Shown here piece by piece: positions 7,849 through 15,770 of a DNA stretch of 44,912 bases. The position numbers and the translations under genes were made by a program. The DNA is from Acidobacteriota bacterium. Lineage in GTDB: Bacteria; Acidobacteriota; Blastocatellia; Pyrinomonadales; Pyrinomonadaceae. Numbering within the stretch: position 1 is the first letter of the stretch; the number at the start of each line of letters is the position of its first letter. The notes beneath the pieces are model-generated. The model saw nothing but the letters and a program-made list of their open reading frames with translations, ran no database searches and had not been told where the DNA came from. The stretch lies in assembly GCA_019639215.1 (NCBI GenBank), contig JAHBSH010000009.1, positions 1 to 44,912 on the forward strand, read 5' to 3'.

Positions 7849-10167
7849 ATGAAGTTGTATTTCGGGTTAGTGGTGATTCTGATCTTTTTCGCCGCCGCGT
7901 TGGATATAAAGGCAAACGGTTACTTTCTTGGCGAAGAACCTGTTGTTCGCGTTGGGCTGATCACGAATGCATCGACGGTAAATATCACAACAAGCGATAC
8001 ACAGCTTGTGGCTCATTCGCATGATGATCCTGCAAAGTTTCTCGCGGCGAACCGTGTATCGGTCACCGCCAGAGCTTATCGCCCTCCGGTGATAGATCAC
8101 TACATATTTGAGATACGCGGAATAGACACGGCTGACAGTGCGGCTGCAATTGCGGAACAGGTTCGCGAGGAAACCGGCGAATCGGCGATAGTCAGCCTTG
8201 ATGGTTCTGCCAATTTGTGGAAGGTTTGGATCGGTGCCCCAAAAGAGTCAAAAGAAGAAGCAGATCAATTCAAGGCGGCACTTGCCGAACGCGGTTTTTC
8301 TGATGTTTCCGTCACCATCGAACAAAAGACCGTGCATGATCCCGACGCCGTTGCCTTGTCACAGCAGATCCGCACAGCCGGAAAATCTCAGGTTAGAAGC
8401 CTTATCCGGACCACAGCATCGGCAGAACCTGTGAGCGGTTCCGATGTGGTCACTCCGGGTTTGCGAGAGCTTATCGTTAACGGCCCCAGCACTGAATCGA
8501 AATACACATCGCTGAAAACAGTCTCATTTGGTTCATTTAACGAACGAGCAACACCCGTTCGCTTGAACGGAAAGGCCTATCGCGGAAAGATAGAGGTCTT
8601 TGTAAATTCACGCGGGTCGCTCACGGTCGTAAATGTCGTGCCGCTTGAGGATTATTTGCTAGGCGTCGTGCCTGCCGAACTTTCGCTTCCAAGCCTCGAG
8701 GCTCAAAAAGCTCAGGCCGTGGCTGCGCGTACATACGCCGTTGCCAATCGCGACGGTTTTGGCGCACAGGGCTTTGACGTAAAGCCTGATGTTTGGTCAC
8801 AGGTCTATAAAGGCGTTTCTATTGAGACCGCAATAGGCACACGTGCGGTGAAAGAAACCGCCGGAATGGTAGCCATGCACGATGGTAAACCGATCATGGC
8901 ATATTTCACGTCAACCTGCGGTGGACGTACGGAAAATTCTGAGAACATTTTTGATCATGCCGAGCCTTATCTTCGCGGCGTAGAATGTTCGCTTGAGGGA
9001 CGAGCGCATTTTGAGCCATTTATGATAAAGACCTCACGCCGTCCCGCACGGTTACGCGATGAGGGCAATTTGGCCAACGTCAGGCTGATGTCGATGCTTG
9101 CGGCGAATGGTTATCTGCTATCGGCCGAGCAGATGTCAGACGACTGGTTTGAGGACGTACCGACCTCGGCGGAGATCTCAAGCTGGATCAGCCAACTTGC
9201 TATAAGATTCAATAAGCCCTTGCCCGCCGTTTCTTCCGACAGCGCAAAACCGGTAGAACTTGCGGCGATATTGAGCAGTTTTCTCCATCAGCCTGACGTT
9301 CCTGATGCACTGCTTTCTGATTCTGACATCAATTATCATCTTTCATTTGACGACGCAGATCAGATACCGCTTAACCGCCGTGCTCAGATCGCGATGCTGA
9401 TGCGTGACGGTTATTTCACACTGCGGCCCGATCTGACGCTCCAACCGAACAGGCCTTTCTCACGCGGAATGATGATCCGGCTAATTCGGCAAATATACGA
9501 AAAGCAGAAATGGATGCCGCAGCCGCAGACCGGAACGGCACGCCCTTCTGCCGACGGAAAACTCGTCTTACGGGTTGGCAGGACAGATAAACCGACAGAT
9601 GTTCGCCCTGACGTGTTCCTTTTCAGGCAGTTCGGCGGTGATATGTATCAGGTAAAAGAGGCCGCTCTTATTGGCGGAGAAAATGTCAGGTATTTTACTG
9701 ATTCTGCCGGAGCCATCTCGTATCTGGAAATAGAACCGACCACTCAACCGACCGTTGCCGAGAATATGTCGCCGTTCACTAATTGGACGCAGACGCTTAC
9801 GGCTTCAGCGGTTCAATCGCGTCTCTCGCGTTACGTTCGCGGCATCGGAACGCTCTATGACGTGAACATCAAGCAAAAGGGATATTCGCGGCGGGCGACA
9901 GAGATCGAGATCATCGGCTCAAACGGTGTGAAGACCCTAAAAGGCGGCAAGATCCGCTCAGCATTGCGGCTTCGCGAACAGCTTTTCGTCATCAATAAAC
10001 GCTACTCTGGCGACCGCGTGACGAGCTATACATTTACCGGACGCGGCTGGGGACACGGCGTCGGAATGTGTCAATACGGAGCCTTTGGCCTTGCGAAAAT
10101 GGGCGTGAAATACGACGACATCATCCGGCATTACTACACCGGGGCCGATGTTGTGAAAGCTTACTGA
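7849..10167 (+). CDS. SPOR and SpoIID/LytB domain protein
   Basis: A 772-residue exported protein with an N-terminal signal/anchor helix. A SPOR-like peptidoglycan-binding region (about 84-165) is followed by a split SpoIID/LytB domain. The first part starts at YRGKIEVFVNS (residue 244) and includes VVPLEDYLLGVVPAE, AVAARTYAV and the FTSTCGGRTE block; the second is GRGWGHGVGMCQYG (residue 731) plus HYYTGADV at the C terminus. SpoIID proteins cleave denuded glycan strands of peptidoglycan, so a role in cell wall remodelling in the periplasm is inferred. The middle (about 380-720) is a large insert with an SLH-like or unknown helical part. It begins 58 nt after the M14 gene but has its own -10 box. 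Confidence 0.85.
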   Translation: MKLYFGLVVILIFFAAALDIKANGYFLGEEPVVRVGLITNASTVNITTSDTQLVAHSHDDPAKFLAANRVSVTARAYRPPVIDHYIFEIRGIDTADSAAAIAEQVREETGESAIVSLDGSANLWKVWIGAPKESKEEADQFKAALAERGFSDVSVTIEQKTVHDPDAVALSQQIRTAGKSQVRSLIRTTASAEPVSGSDVVTPGLRELIVNGPSTESKYTSLKTVSFGSFNERATPVRLNGKAYRGKIEVFVNSRGSLTVVNVVPLEDYLLGVVPAELSLPSLEAQKAQAVAARTYAVANRDGFGAQGFDVKPDVWSQVYKGVSIETAIGTRAVKETAGMVAMHDGKPIMAYFTSTCGGRTENSENIFDHAEPYLRGVECSLEGRAHFEPFMIKTSRRPARLRDEGNLANVRLMSMLAANGYLLSAEQMSDDWFEDVPTSAEISSWISQLAIRFNKPLPAVSSDSAKPVELAAILSSFLHQPDVPDALLSDSDINYHLSFDDADQIPLNRRAQIAMLMRDGYFTLRPDLTLQPNRPFSRGMMIRLIRQIYEKQKWMPQPQTGTARPSADGKLVLRVGRTDKPTDVRPDVFLFRQFGGDMYQVKEAALIGGENVRYFTDSAGAISYLEIEPTTQPTVAENMSPFTNWTQTLTASAVQSRLSRYVRGIGTLYDVNIKQKGYSRRATEIEIIGSNGVKTLKGGKIRSALRLREQLFVINKRYSGDRVTSYTFTGRGWGHGVGMCQYGAFGLAKMGVKYDDIIRHYYTGADVVKAY

Positions 10168-10188
10168 GGCAGCCGTCTAAGATCGGAG

Positions 10189-10710
10189 TCATCCTATTAT
10201 AATCTTGCTGACAGCCCGGGCGAATGAGGCTGGGTCGATGGCCGGATAGCGATAGAGCATTGGCTCTATCTGTTTGAAAAGTTCAGCCAGTTTCTCCTTT
10301 TCGACAAGCCCGCTTTTGAACATAGATTCAACATCTTTAATGTCCTGAGCGTGGCCGCGTTCTATTTTTGAAAGAGCCTGGCTATAAGGATCATAATGAT
10401 AAAAATCGATCTTGCCTTTGCGGTCAATATATTTGGAGCGATCCTCCCAACCCGGAAGAACAGGTATGAAGTCCGAAGGACTGGCAAGTTCAATATTGAT
10501 CCCGATCTTCTCTTTTAGCAGGGGAAGTTCACGGTACAATTCATCAAGGTCAGGCTCAAAACGAAGATCTATGTCGATCGTTGTATCGCGCCAACCAAAT
10601 AATACAGCGGTCGTCCCGCCTGTAAAATAAACTCGTACAGGGCGACGAGCCTTGCTACCAAGCGAGTTCATGAACTCCTCTATTTTTTCGCGGTTCGTTC
10701 GGTCTCGCAT
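10189..10710 (-). CDS. DUF6036/AbiEii-like nucleotidyltransferase
   Basis: A 173-residue protein with the core motifs of a DNA polymerase beta-type nucleotidyltransferase: the GG-T-T-A helix-strand turn (residues 31-35), DID (Asp46 and Asp48) and a third acidic position in GKIDFYHYD (Asp102). This arrangement occurs in minimal nucleotidyltransferases of the AbiEii/DUF6036 type, some of which are toxins that modify tRNA or proteins. The gene overlaps the upstream partner gene by 31 nt, so the two are translated together. A toxin role is inferred from this pairing. The later ATG at 10671 has a GAGGAG before it and is an alternative start. Confidence 0.7.
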   Translation of the reverse strand: MRDRTNREKIEEFMNSLGSKARRPVRVYFTGGTTAVLFGWRDTTIDIDLRFEPDLDELYRELPLLKEKIGINIELASPSDFIPVLPGWEDRSKYIDRKGKIDFYHYDPYSQALSKIERGHAQDIKDVESMFKSGLVEKEKLAELFKQIEPMLYRYPAIDPASFARAVSKIIIG

Positions 10711-10961
10711 TCTACACTTCGTTCAAAACTCACAAGCCGTCTTATTAGTGCGTTATATTTTGAATGGGCTCCTGCGGGATCAGTTTCGCGAAGTTTTTTG
10801 TATAGCCGGTGTTCTGGTGAAGTGAATTCTCCCTCGGGTAGGCTGAATCCCGCTTGCCGCAAACGCGGAGCTCCTATTGAGACCAATAGTGAGTCGATGG
10901 TTTCCTTCCCCTCGACAAGGTCTTTTATTCCTTTGATGATGATATCTTCCCCAGGTTTCAT
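10680..10961 (-). CDS. Small partner protein of the nucleotidyltransferase
   Basis: About 93 residues, mostly helical and charged, with no membrane segment. It contains SIGAPRLRQAGF and a conserved-looking C-terminal helix (YNALIRRLVSFERSVE). It is the first gene of a two-gene unit with the nucleotidyltransferase, overlapping it by 31 nt, which is the usual order for antitoxin then toxin. I do not recognise a DNA-binding motif. An in-frame ATG at 10979 would add six residues. I prefer 10961 because a TACAAT box lies 8 nt before it on the minus strand. Confidence 0.6.
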   Translation of the reverse strand: MKPGEDIIIKGIKDLVEGKETIDSLLVSIGAPRLRQAGFSLPEGEFTSPEHRLYKKLRETDPAGAHSKYNALIRRLVSFERSVECETERTAKK

Positions 10962-10969
10962 TAATGACG

Positions 10970-10975
10970 ATTGTA
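10970..10975 (-). promoter_or_regulatory. TACAAT box before the nucleotidyltransferase operon
   Basis: TACAAT on the minus strand lies 8 nt before ATG 10961. No ribosome binding site is visible, so the operon may start with a leaderless message. Evidence is limited to motif and position. Confidence 0.35.
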
Positions 10976-11105
10976 TCATTGAGCGGCTACTGTCGTCCTT
11001 ATTTTGTTTGCTGTATCAACCCAGAGCCTGTCGCTCGCCAAAATTTGCTTATATTATTGGTACGCTGGAAAGCCGTGTCTATAATGGGAGATCATAAAAC
11101 TAAAA

Positions 11106-11141
11106 CGAACTTCCGCATTCTGCAAATGATACGGAAGTTCG
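11106..11141 (-). terminator. Rho-independent terminator of the beta-propeller gene
   Basis: A perfect 10-bp inverted repeat (CGAACTTCCG / CGGAAGTTCG) surrounds a 16-nt loop. On the minus strand it is followed by TTTTAGTTTTAT, so it would stop transcription coming from the gene that ends at 11173. Confidence 0.75.
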
Positions 11142-11172
11142 CATAGCTAATCAATGAACGGTGAATGCATAA

Positions 11173-13080
11173 CTATTCAGCATTGCTTACGCGCCTGTCC
11201 GGAGCATAGCTTATCCGGCGTGTTTCGGTCAGCGTTCCGTTCTTAAGCGTTCCTTCGACTATTTCATAACCTAGCAGAGCAAATGTTCTGCCCTTGATGA
11301 AAAGTGGCCTTGCATTTCCGTACCAATCCACACATGATGCCTGGCATCCGTCATTGATGACTCCGGTCGTTTGCGAATCCAGTTCACCGATCTCAGAGAA
11401 ATTCAGTGACGTGTTTCGCAAGAACAGTATCGATGCCGAATCGCGCCGCAGATGTGCATATCTAGGTTCGCTGCCGCCGCGAACAGGCAGCCCCAGAATG
11501 CCTGAATTATTACCATCAGGCTTATAGAAGAAACCGTGGCTGCGAAGTTCGCCCTGCGAACCGTTCTCATAGACATATCTACCGCGAAGCTCGGGCCTGT
11601 TCCTTAGGCTGACGGCCGAAAAATACAGGTCGTTTCCGCCCGAACCGACCACGACGGCATCCGTACCCAGAGCCTCTATCCGGTCAACACCGTGCGGCAG
11701 CTGCAGGCGTTCGACATCGCCGTCACCGTTCCATTTCACAGCAAACAATTCAGAAGCTGCCGAACGTTCGTTGCGTTGCCAGCCCGCACCGGTTCCATAA
11801 AGCAGATATCCGCCGACGAAACGATTCTGGAACGAGTAACCTTTCGGCTTAGGCAACGCCCGATAGTTCTCATCGGCAACTGCGTCAGTTCCGTCAGAGA
11901 AACTGTTCACGCCAACACGCATCAGAGCTGCCTCGCCGCTTGTCGTTTCAGCGTTCCACATCCAATTGCCTGAGCCGTTCGACCTGACAAGCACGTTCAA
12001 ATATCCGTCATTGCTTTCAAGAAAAGAGAATTGATCTACCGGGCTGCCTTTTGTCTTGAGAGCCGACGGGGCCGAACCGTCCAGCGGCATCTTGTAAAGC
12101 GTTGAACCGGTTTCTTGTGAGTAATAGTCGCTCGTCCAGACATATACTGATGATGGCGAAACATAAAACACATTGCCCGCCGGGCCGATCAGCGCCGTTG
12201 CTTCGCATTCCATATTTCCGCGTCCGAGGTCGCAGACCGTTACGGTGTGAAGAGCCGTCTGCGGCATATTGTCCACGTCGTTTGAGCCGAGATAGATCCT
12301 GGAAGCAGGTGTGATGCGTTCAAAATCATCGTTCGTCGCTCCTTTGCGCCATTTGCGCACTGCCGGCAGCGTTTCTTTCAGGTCGCCGCCATAATAATTC
12401 AGATACATCGGCGAATAAAAAATCAGCTTATTGCCTATCAGGCGGCTGGCGTAGTTTCGCGAAGAGTAGTAATCATTTGACCGCAGATGATAGGTCGAGC
12501 CATAGGCAAGTTCTCCGGCCTGGTCAATAGTGAACAGCCCGACCTCGGTTCCGCCGCGTGCATAGCTGTAACCGATGACGGCTATCGTATCGCCGGATAT
12601 AAGCATCTCGTCATACCACGTGCCGTTCGGATCAATGTCCGGGCCGAACGCATTATGCGATGAGATCGGCCTCAGGTCATTGTCGCCTATCGCGACGGTA
12701 AAAAGTTTTCCGCGGCGAAGAATGACCAGATTGTTACCGTGAACTTTGACGATCCCTCCTTCGTCAACTCCGGCATGTTGTGTATTGGTGACGGATTCCG
12801 CGTCGTCTGCACTTTTGGCCGCTGCCGATTCAGAAGGCGAGGCTGATGTAGGAACAGAATTCGCCGACATCTTGCTCCGCCGTTCGTCTCTTTTCTTCTC
12901 TATTTTGTCAAAAAAGTCTTTCAGTTCTTTTTCTGAGCCGAAAGCCCTCAGGTGTTTTCCGCTTTGTTGAACGGTTCCTATTTCCGGTTGGGGGACTGTC
13001 GGGTCGCTGTAGCCTGAAACGGTGCAGCTGACAAGTACCGCAATGGACGCAAAAACGGAACCTAAAACCATGTATTTCAT
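11173..13080 (-). CDS. Lipoprotein with C-terminal beta-propeller domain (PF09826-like)
   Basis: A 635-residue lipoprotein. The signal sequence ends in the lipobox LVSC (Cys19). A coiled, charged segment of about 60 residues follows, then the characteristic TQHAGVDEGGIVKVHG block, which marks secreted proteins with a C-terminal beta-propeller (PF09826). Repeated blade-like strands (YVWTSDYYSQETG, GRYVYENGSQGELRSHGFFY, YAHLRRD) fill the rest. The function of this family is not established; surface or periplasmic location is inferred. GGAAG lies before the ATG, and a GTTCTAGAAC palindrome at 13136 sits upstream in the divergent promoter region. A strong terminator follows the gene. Confidence 0.8.
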   Translation of the reverse strand: MKYMVLGSVFASIAVLVSCTVSGYSDPTVPQPEIGTVQQSGKHLRAFGSEKELKDFFDKIEKKRDERRSKMSANSVPTSASPSESAAAKSADDAESVTNTQHAGVDEGGIVKVHGNNLVILRRGKLFTVAIGDNDLRPISSHNAFGPDIDPNGTWYDEMLISGDTIAVIGYSYARGGTEVGLFTIDQAGELAYGSTYHLRSNDYYSSRNYASRLIGNKLIFYSPMYLNYYGGDLKETLPAVRKWRKGATNDDFERITPASRIYLGSNDVDNMPQTALHTVTVCDLGRGNMECEATALIGPAGNVFYVSPSSVYVWTSDYYSQETGSTLYKMPLDGSAPSALKTKGSPVDQFSFLESNDGYLNVLVRSNGSGNWMWNAETTSGEAALMRVGVNSFSDGTDAVADENYRALPKPKGYSFQNRFVGGYLLYGTGAGWQRNERSAASELFAVKWNGDGDVERLQLPHGVDRIEALGTDAVVVGSGGNDLYFSAVSLRNRPELRGRYVYENGSQGELRSHGFFYKPDGNNSGILGLPVRGGSEPRYAHLRRDSASILFLRNTSLNFSEIGELDSQTTGVINDGCQASCVDWYGNARPLFIKGRTFALLGYEIVEGTLKNGTLTETRRISYAPDRRVSNAE

Positions 13081-13135
13081 ATACCACTTCCTTTTGTTCG
13101 GAATTTTGAATTTAAAATGAAAAATATCTCTTCCG

Positions 13136-13145
13136 GTTCTAGAAC
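13136..13145. promoter_or_regulatory. Palindrome in the divergent promoter region
   Basis: GTTCTAGAAC is a perfect 10-bp palindrome about 55 nt upstream of the beta-propeller gene and about 90 nt upstream of marC. It could be an operator for either gene, but no regulator is identified. Confidence 0.3.
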
Positions 13146-13233
13146 GGTTTGCGGGCGGGTAGCTTGCACGTAGATCGCGGAATTTTATTTAGAAATGCCG
13201 GAGCCGTAAAAATGGTGTAATATCATCAACGAT

Positions 13234-13839
13234 ATGGACACTCTATCGGCCGCATTGCTGCTTTTTCTGGTCATGGATCCGCTTGGTAACATTCCGTTGT
13301 TCATGACGACGTTGAAAAAGGTTGACGAAAAACGGCAGAAGTTCGTCGTCGTGCGTGAGCTTTTGATCGCCTTTGCCGTTTTGATCATATTTCTGTTTTT
13401 AGGACAATATCTGTTGAGGCTGCTGCATTTATCTGAAACGGCGTTGACCACGGCGGGCGGCATAATCCTGATGATAATCGCTCTGAAGATGATCTTTCCG
13501 CGTCGTGACAGTTCGCTTCAGGAAGACGTCGATGGCGAACCTTTCATTGTGCCGCTAGCTATTCCTTACGTCGTCGGGCCGTCGGCAATGTCCACGGCAT
13601 TGCTGCTGATGAGCCGCGAACCGGCACGGTGGCCTGAATGGCTTTTGGCCGTTTTTCTTGCCTGGCTGGCATCTGCGGTGATCATATATTTTTCAGGATA
13701 TTTCGCACGATTCCTTGGCGAAAAAGGGCTGGTAGCGGTCGAACGCCTAATGGGAATGCTGCTGATAACCGTCGCAGTACAGATGCTCTTGAATGGCATT
13801 GCGGAGTTCATCAACAATACCGGAAACGTTGTTCAATAG
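13234..13839 (+). CDS. MarC/YhgN-family integral membrane protein
   Basis: A 201-residue inner membrane protein with about six hydrophobic helices, arranged as two three-helix halves typical of MarC/YhgN proteins. The DPLGNIPLF motif near the N terminus (residues 15-23) and the AIPYVVGPSAMST motif opening the second half (about 109-121) are family hallmarks. The family is often labelled NAAT transporter, but its substrate is not firmly known. It is the first gene of a tight unit: the exported HinP1I-like gene starts 4 nt after its stop codon. A TAATAT box lies 10 nt before the ATG. Confidence 0.88.
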   Translation: MDTLSAALLLFLVMDPLGNIPLFMTTLKKVDEKRQKFVVVRELLIAFAVLIIFLFLGQYLLRLLHLSETALTTAGGIILMIIALKMIFPRRDSSLQEDVDGEPFIVPLAIPYVVGPSAMSTALLLMSREPARWPEWLLAVFLAWLASAVIIYFSGYFARFLGEKGLVAVERLMGMLLITVAVQMLLNGIAEFINNTGNVVQ

Positions 13840-13843
13840 AAAA

Positions 13844-14674
13844 ATGAGAAATTTCACGCGACGTAGTATTTTATTGTCCGTTGCCTGCCTTATTCTGCTG
13901 GCAGTGGGAGGCAATATTGCGTCGGCACAGACGGCTCGGACTGCCAGAGACCTGGGTTCGCAAACGGCACGTGCGGGATTTAGGAACGAATCTGAGATCG
14001 CCGCAAAATTTGAAAACTTTCAGACCGATCAACATGCCCGCGAATGGCTCAGAGCCATCGGCTACGACGCTGAAAGCGTTCGTTCTATAAAAACGGAGAA
14101 ACCGCATGGAGATAAGAGCGATGTTGTTCTGCTGATAACGACGGAATCAGGCGAAAAACGGTACGGCATCTCGATAAAACTCGTCAGCAGCGAACGCGGG
14201 TTCAATCAGATAGACAAACGCTGGCTAACCGATTACGCAAAGATGTGGAATATGCCCGATGATATTGCCGAGGCAATGAAGTATTACGTCGGCGAAACAC
14301 CGCCGTTCAAAACGTCGCGAGACAAAAGGCGGATGTTCCTGAATGAATTTGAGCATGAAATGCGTGAGCGCATGGTCACGTTCTTTGAAACAAATAAAAA
14401 GAAGATCGTTACATCGCTTATAAAGGGCAGCGGACGCGGTTCTGCTGATCTCTTTATGGTCGCGCAGCGTTCCGGCAAAGGCGAACGTTGGGTAATAAAA
14501 AGCATCGACGAAACCATCGCCTATTTTGCCGAAGGTGATGTGGAGATGACACGTGCTGGAAATCTGAAAATTGGCCGCATATCAATGCAGCGTAAAGGCG
14601 GCGACGGCGGCCGCCCAACGGCAAATATGCTCCAATTCAAGCTAAATCCGGCAGAGCTTTTCGACGCAAAATGA
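13844..14674 (+). CDS. Exported HinP1I-family restriction endonuclease homologue
   Basis: A 276-residue protein. From residue 36 to the end it matches the type II restriction endonuclease HinP1I (cuts GCGC), judged from memory of that sequence: LGSQTARAGF, FEN, RGFNQIDK (119-125), KRRMF (161-165) and MQRKGGDGG...ANMLQFK (248-266) all have direct counterparts in the same order. Unlike HinP1I (247 residues), it begins with an export signal: TRRSILLS, a hydrophobic core and an ASA-Q cleavage site at 26-29, leaving a mature chain of about 248 residues. The TRRSIL stretch resembles a twin-arginine (Tat) motif. The active site SDx18QxK of HinP1I appears here as SDx16SxK (Ser92-Asp93...Ser110, Lys112), so the catalytic Gln is Ser. 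No methyltransferase gene is in the window. It lies 4 nt after marC and overlaps the next small ORF by ATGA. The homology is firm; periplasmic location and function are inferred. Confidence 0.85.
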   Translation: MRNFTRRSILLSVACLILLAVGGNIASAQTARTARDLGSQTARAGFRNESEIAAKFENFQTDQHAREWLRAIGYDAESVRSIKTEKPHGDKSDVVLLITTESGEKRYGISIKLVSSERGFNQIDKRWLTDYAKMWNMPDDIAEAMKYYVGETPPFKTSRDKRRMFLNEFEHEMRERMVTFFETNKKKIVTSLIKGSGRGSADLFMVAQRSGKGERWVIKSIDETIAYFAEGDVEMTRAGNLKIGRISMQRKGGDGGRPTANMLQFKLNPAELFDAK

Positions 14675-14757
14675 GATTTACTAAACAGCAGATCATCGGG
14701 TCGTTGATATTGCTAGCCGTTATCATTGTTGTCACACTGGCTCGGATAGTGTTCTGA
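14671..14757 (+). CDS. 28-residue single-helix membrane microprotein
   Basis: The ATG at 14671 overlaps the TGA stop of the HinP1I-like gene (ATGA), the usual sign of translational coupling. The peptide starts MRFTKQQIIG and continues with a hydrophobic helix of about 16 residues, ending ARIVF. The positive residues before the helix predict N-in, C-out orientation. No family is recognised. Two alternatives are possible: the remnant N-terminal anchor of a lost larger gene, or a chance ORF. The overlap with the exported nuclease makes coupling plausible. Confidence 0.5.
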   Translation: MRFTKQQIIGSLILLAVIIVVTLARIVF

Positions 14758-14804
14758 ACGTTACGACCTATCATGCGTTTATATTAGATCGGGGTGTTTT
14801 ATAT

Positions 14805-15770
14805 ATGCAGAAAACAGGAACAGCAGTTGTAACAATTTTATTGATGCTTGCCACATCGCTATTTGCGTTTGGGCAAGAGGCTCCGGAACGTAAGCCGATC
14901 ATCGGCGGTGTTCTTAACGGAAAAGCTATCTCTTTACCAAAGCCAACATATCCCGAAGATGCCAGAGCAGCACGTGTTCAAGGAACTATAAAGGTTCAGA
15001 TAGTTGTTGATGAAAGCGGAAAGGTTATATCAGCCAAAACCCTGGACGGAGTCGAACTCCCATCAATGCGAGCAGCCGCTGAAGCGGCCGCATTGAACGC
15101 AACATTTTCTCCAACTCTTCTTAGCGGACAGCCGGTAAAGGTGCAGGGAGTGATCGAATATGACTTTGTGTTCAGCTCAACAGCCTCGAATGAAAAGAAG
15201 ATGGCGATAATGGGGCTAGGGACGTTTATTTATCTTTCCCATTCGCTTATCGATGCCTCGGATGAAGTTCGTAGAGCCTTTCTGGATGACGAAGAATATC
15301 CGGGCGAGGATACAGATGAGTTCCCCGAGCTAAAGGACGAGATCGAGGTCGTGCTTGGAGCTGTTAGCAAAATGGATGGTCAAACCAGACCAATTCTTGA
15401 ACTGGCAAGCAGCAGGATCGAATCTAAGCTTAAAGGAGACGCTCTTTGGCAATTTTCAATAGGACGCACCTATGGGAGTTTGATGGGGTGCTTTGTGCTA
15501 ACTGTAGACGAGGACGGGCCTGATCCCCAAAAACTGGATGCGAAAAAGGTCAGTTCATTATTGATCGAGTTGGATGAAAAGCTTAAGGCGGCGCCGGCCT
15601 CTGTACCGGAAGACGTGCTTCAAAGCCTTCGTTCGCTCGCGTCAGAATCAAAGAAAACAGACCTTACAGACCTCGAAAACTTCAAGACATTATTCGCGAA
15701 GATGATGGTGGTCCTATACACCATTTCTCCAGAATCTTTAGAGGACGAGGACAACAGCGACGTCATATGA
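14805..15770 (+). CDS. Secreted protein with TonB C-terminal domain
   Basis: A 321-residue protein with a signal peptide (core VVTILLMLATSLFAFG) followed directly by a TonB C-terminal-like domain at about residues 42-125. That domain contains the KPTYPEDARAARVQGTIKV motif and VQGVIEYDF. Normal energy-transducing TonB proteins have an N-terminal anchor, a Pro-rich linker and this domain at the end. Here the linker is missing, and about 195 helical acidic residues of unknown function follow the domain. An energy-transducing role is therefore doubtful; periplasmic binding or scaffolding is a guess. The ATG follows TATAT directly. Confidence 0.75.
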   Translation: MQKTGTAVVTILLMLATSLFAFGQEAPERKPIIGGVLNGKAISLPKPTYPEDARAARVQGTIKVQIVVDESGKVISAKTLDGVELPSMRAAAEAAALNATFSPTLLSGQPVKVQGVIEYDFVFSSTASNEKKMAIMGLGTFIYLSHSLIDASDEVRRAFLDDEEYPGEDTDEFPELKDEIEVVLGAVSKMDGQTRPILELASSRIESKLKGDALWQFSIGRTYGSLMGCFVLTVDEDGPDPQKLDAKKVSSLLIELDEKLKAAPASVPEDVLQSLRSLASESKKTDLTDLENFKTLFAKMMVVLYTISPESLEDEDNSDVI

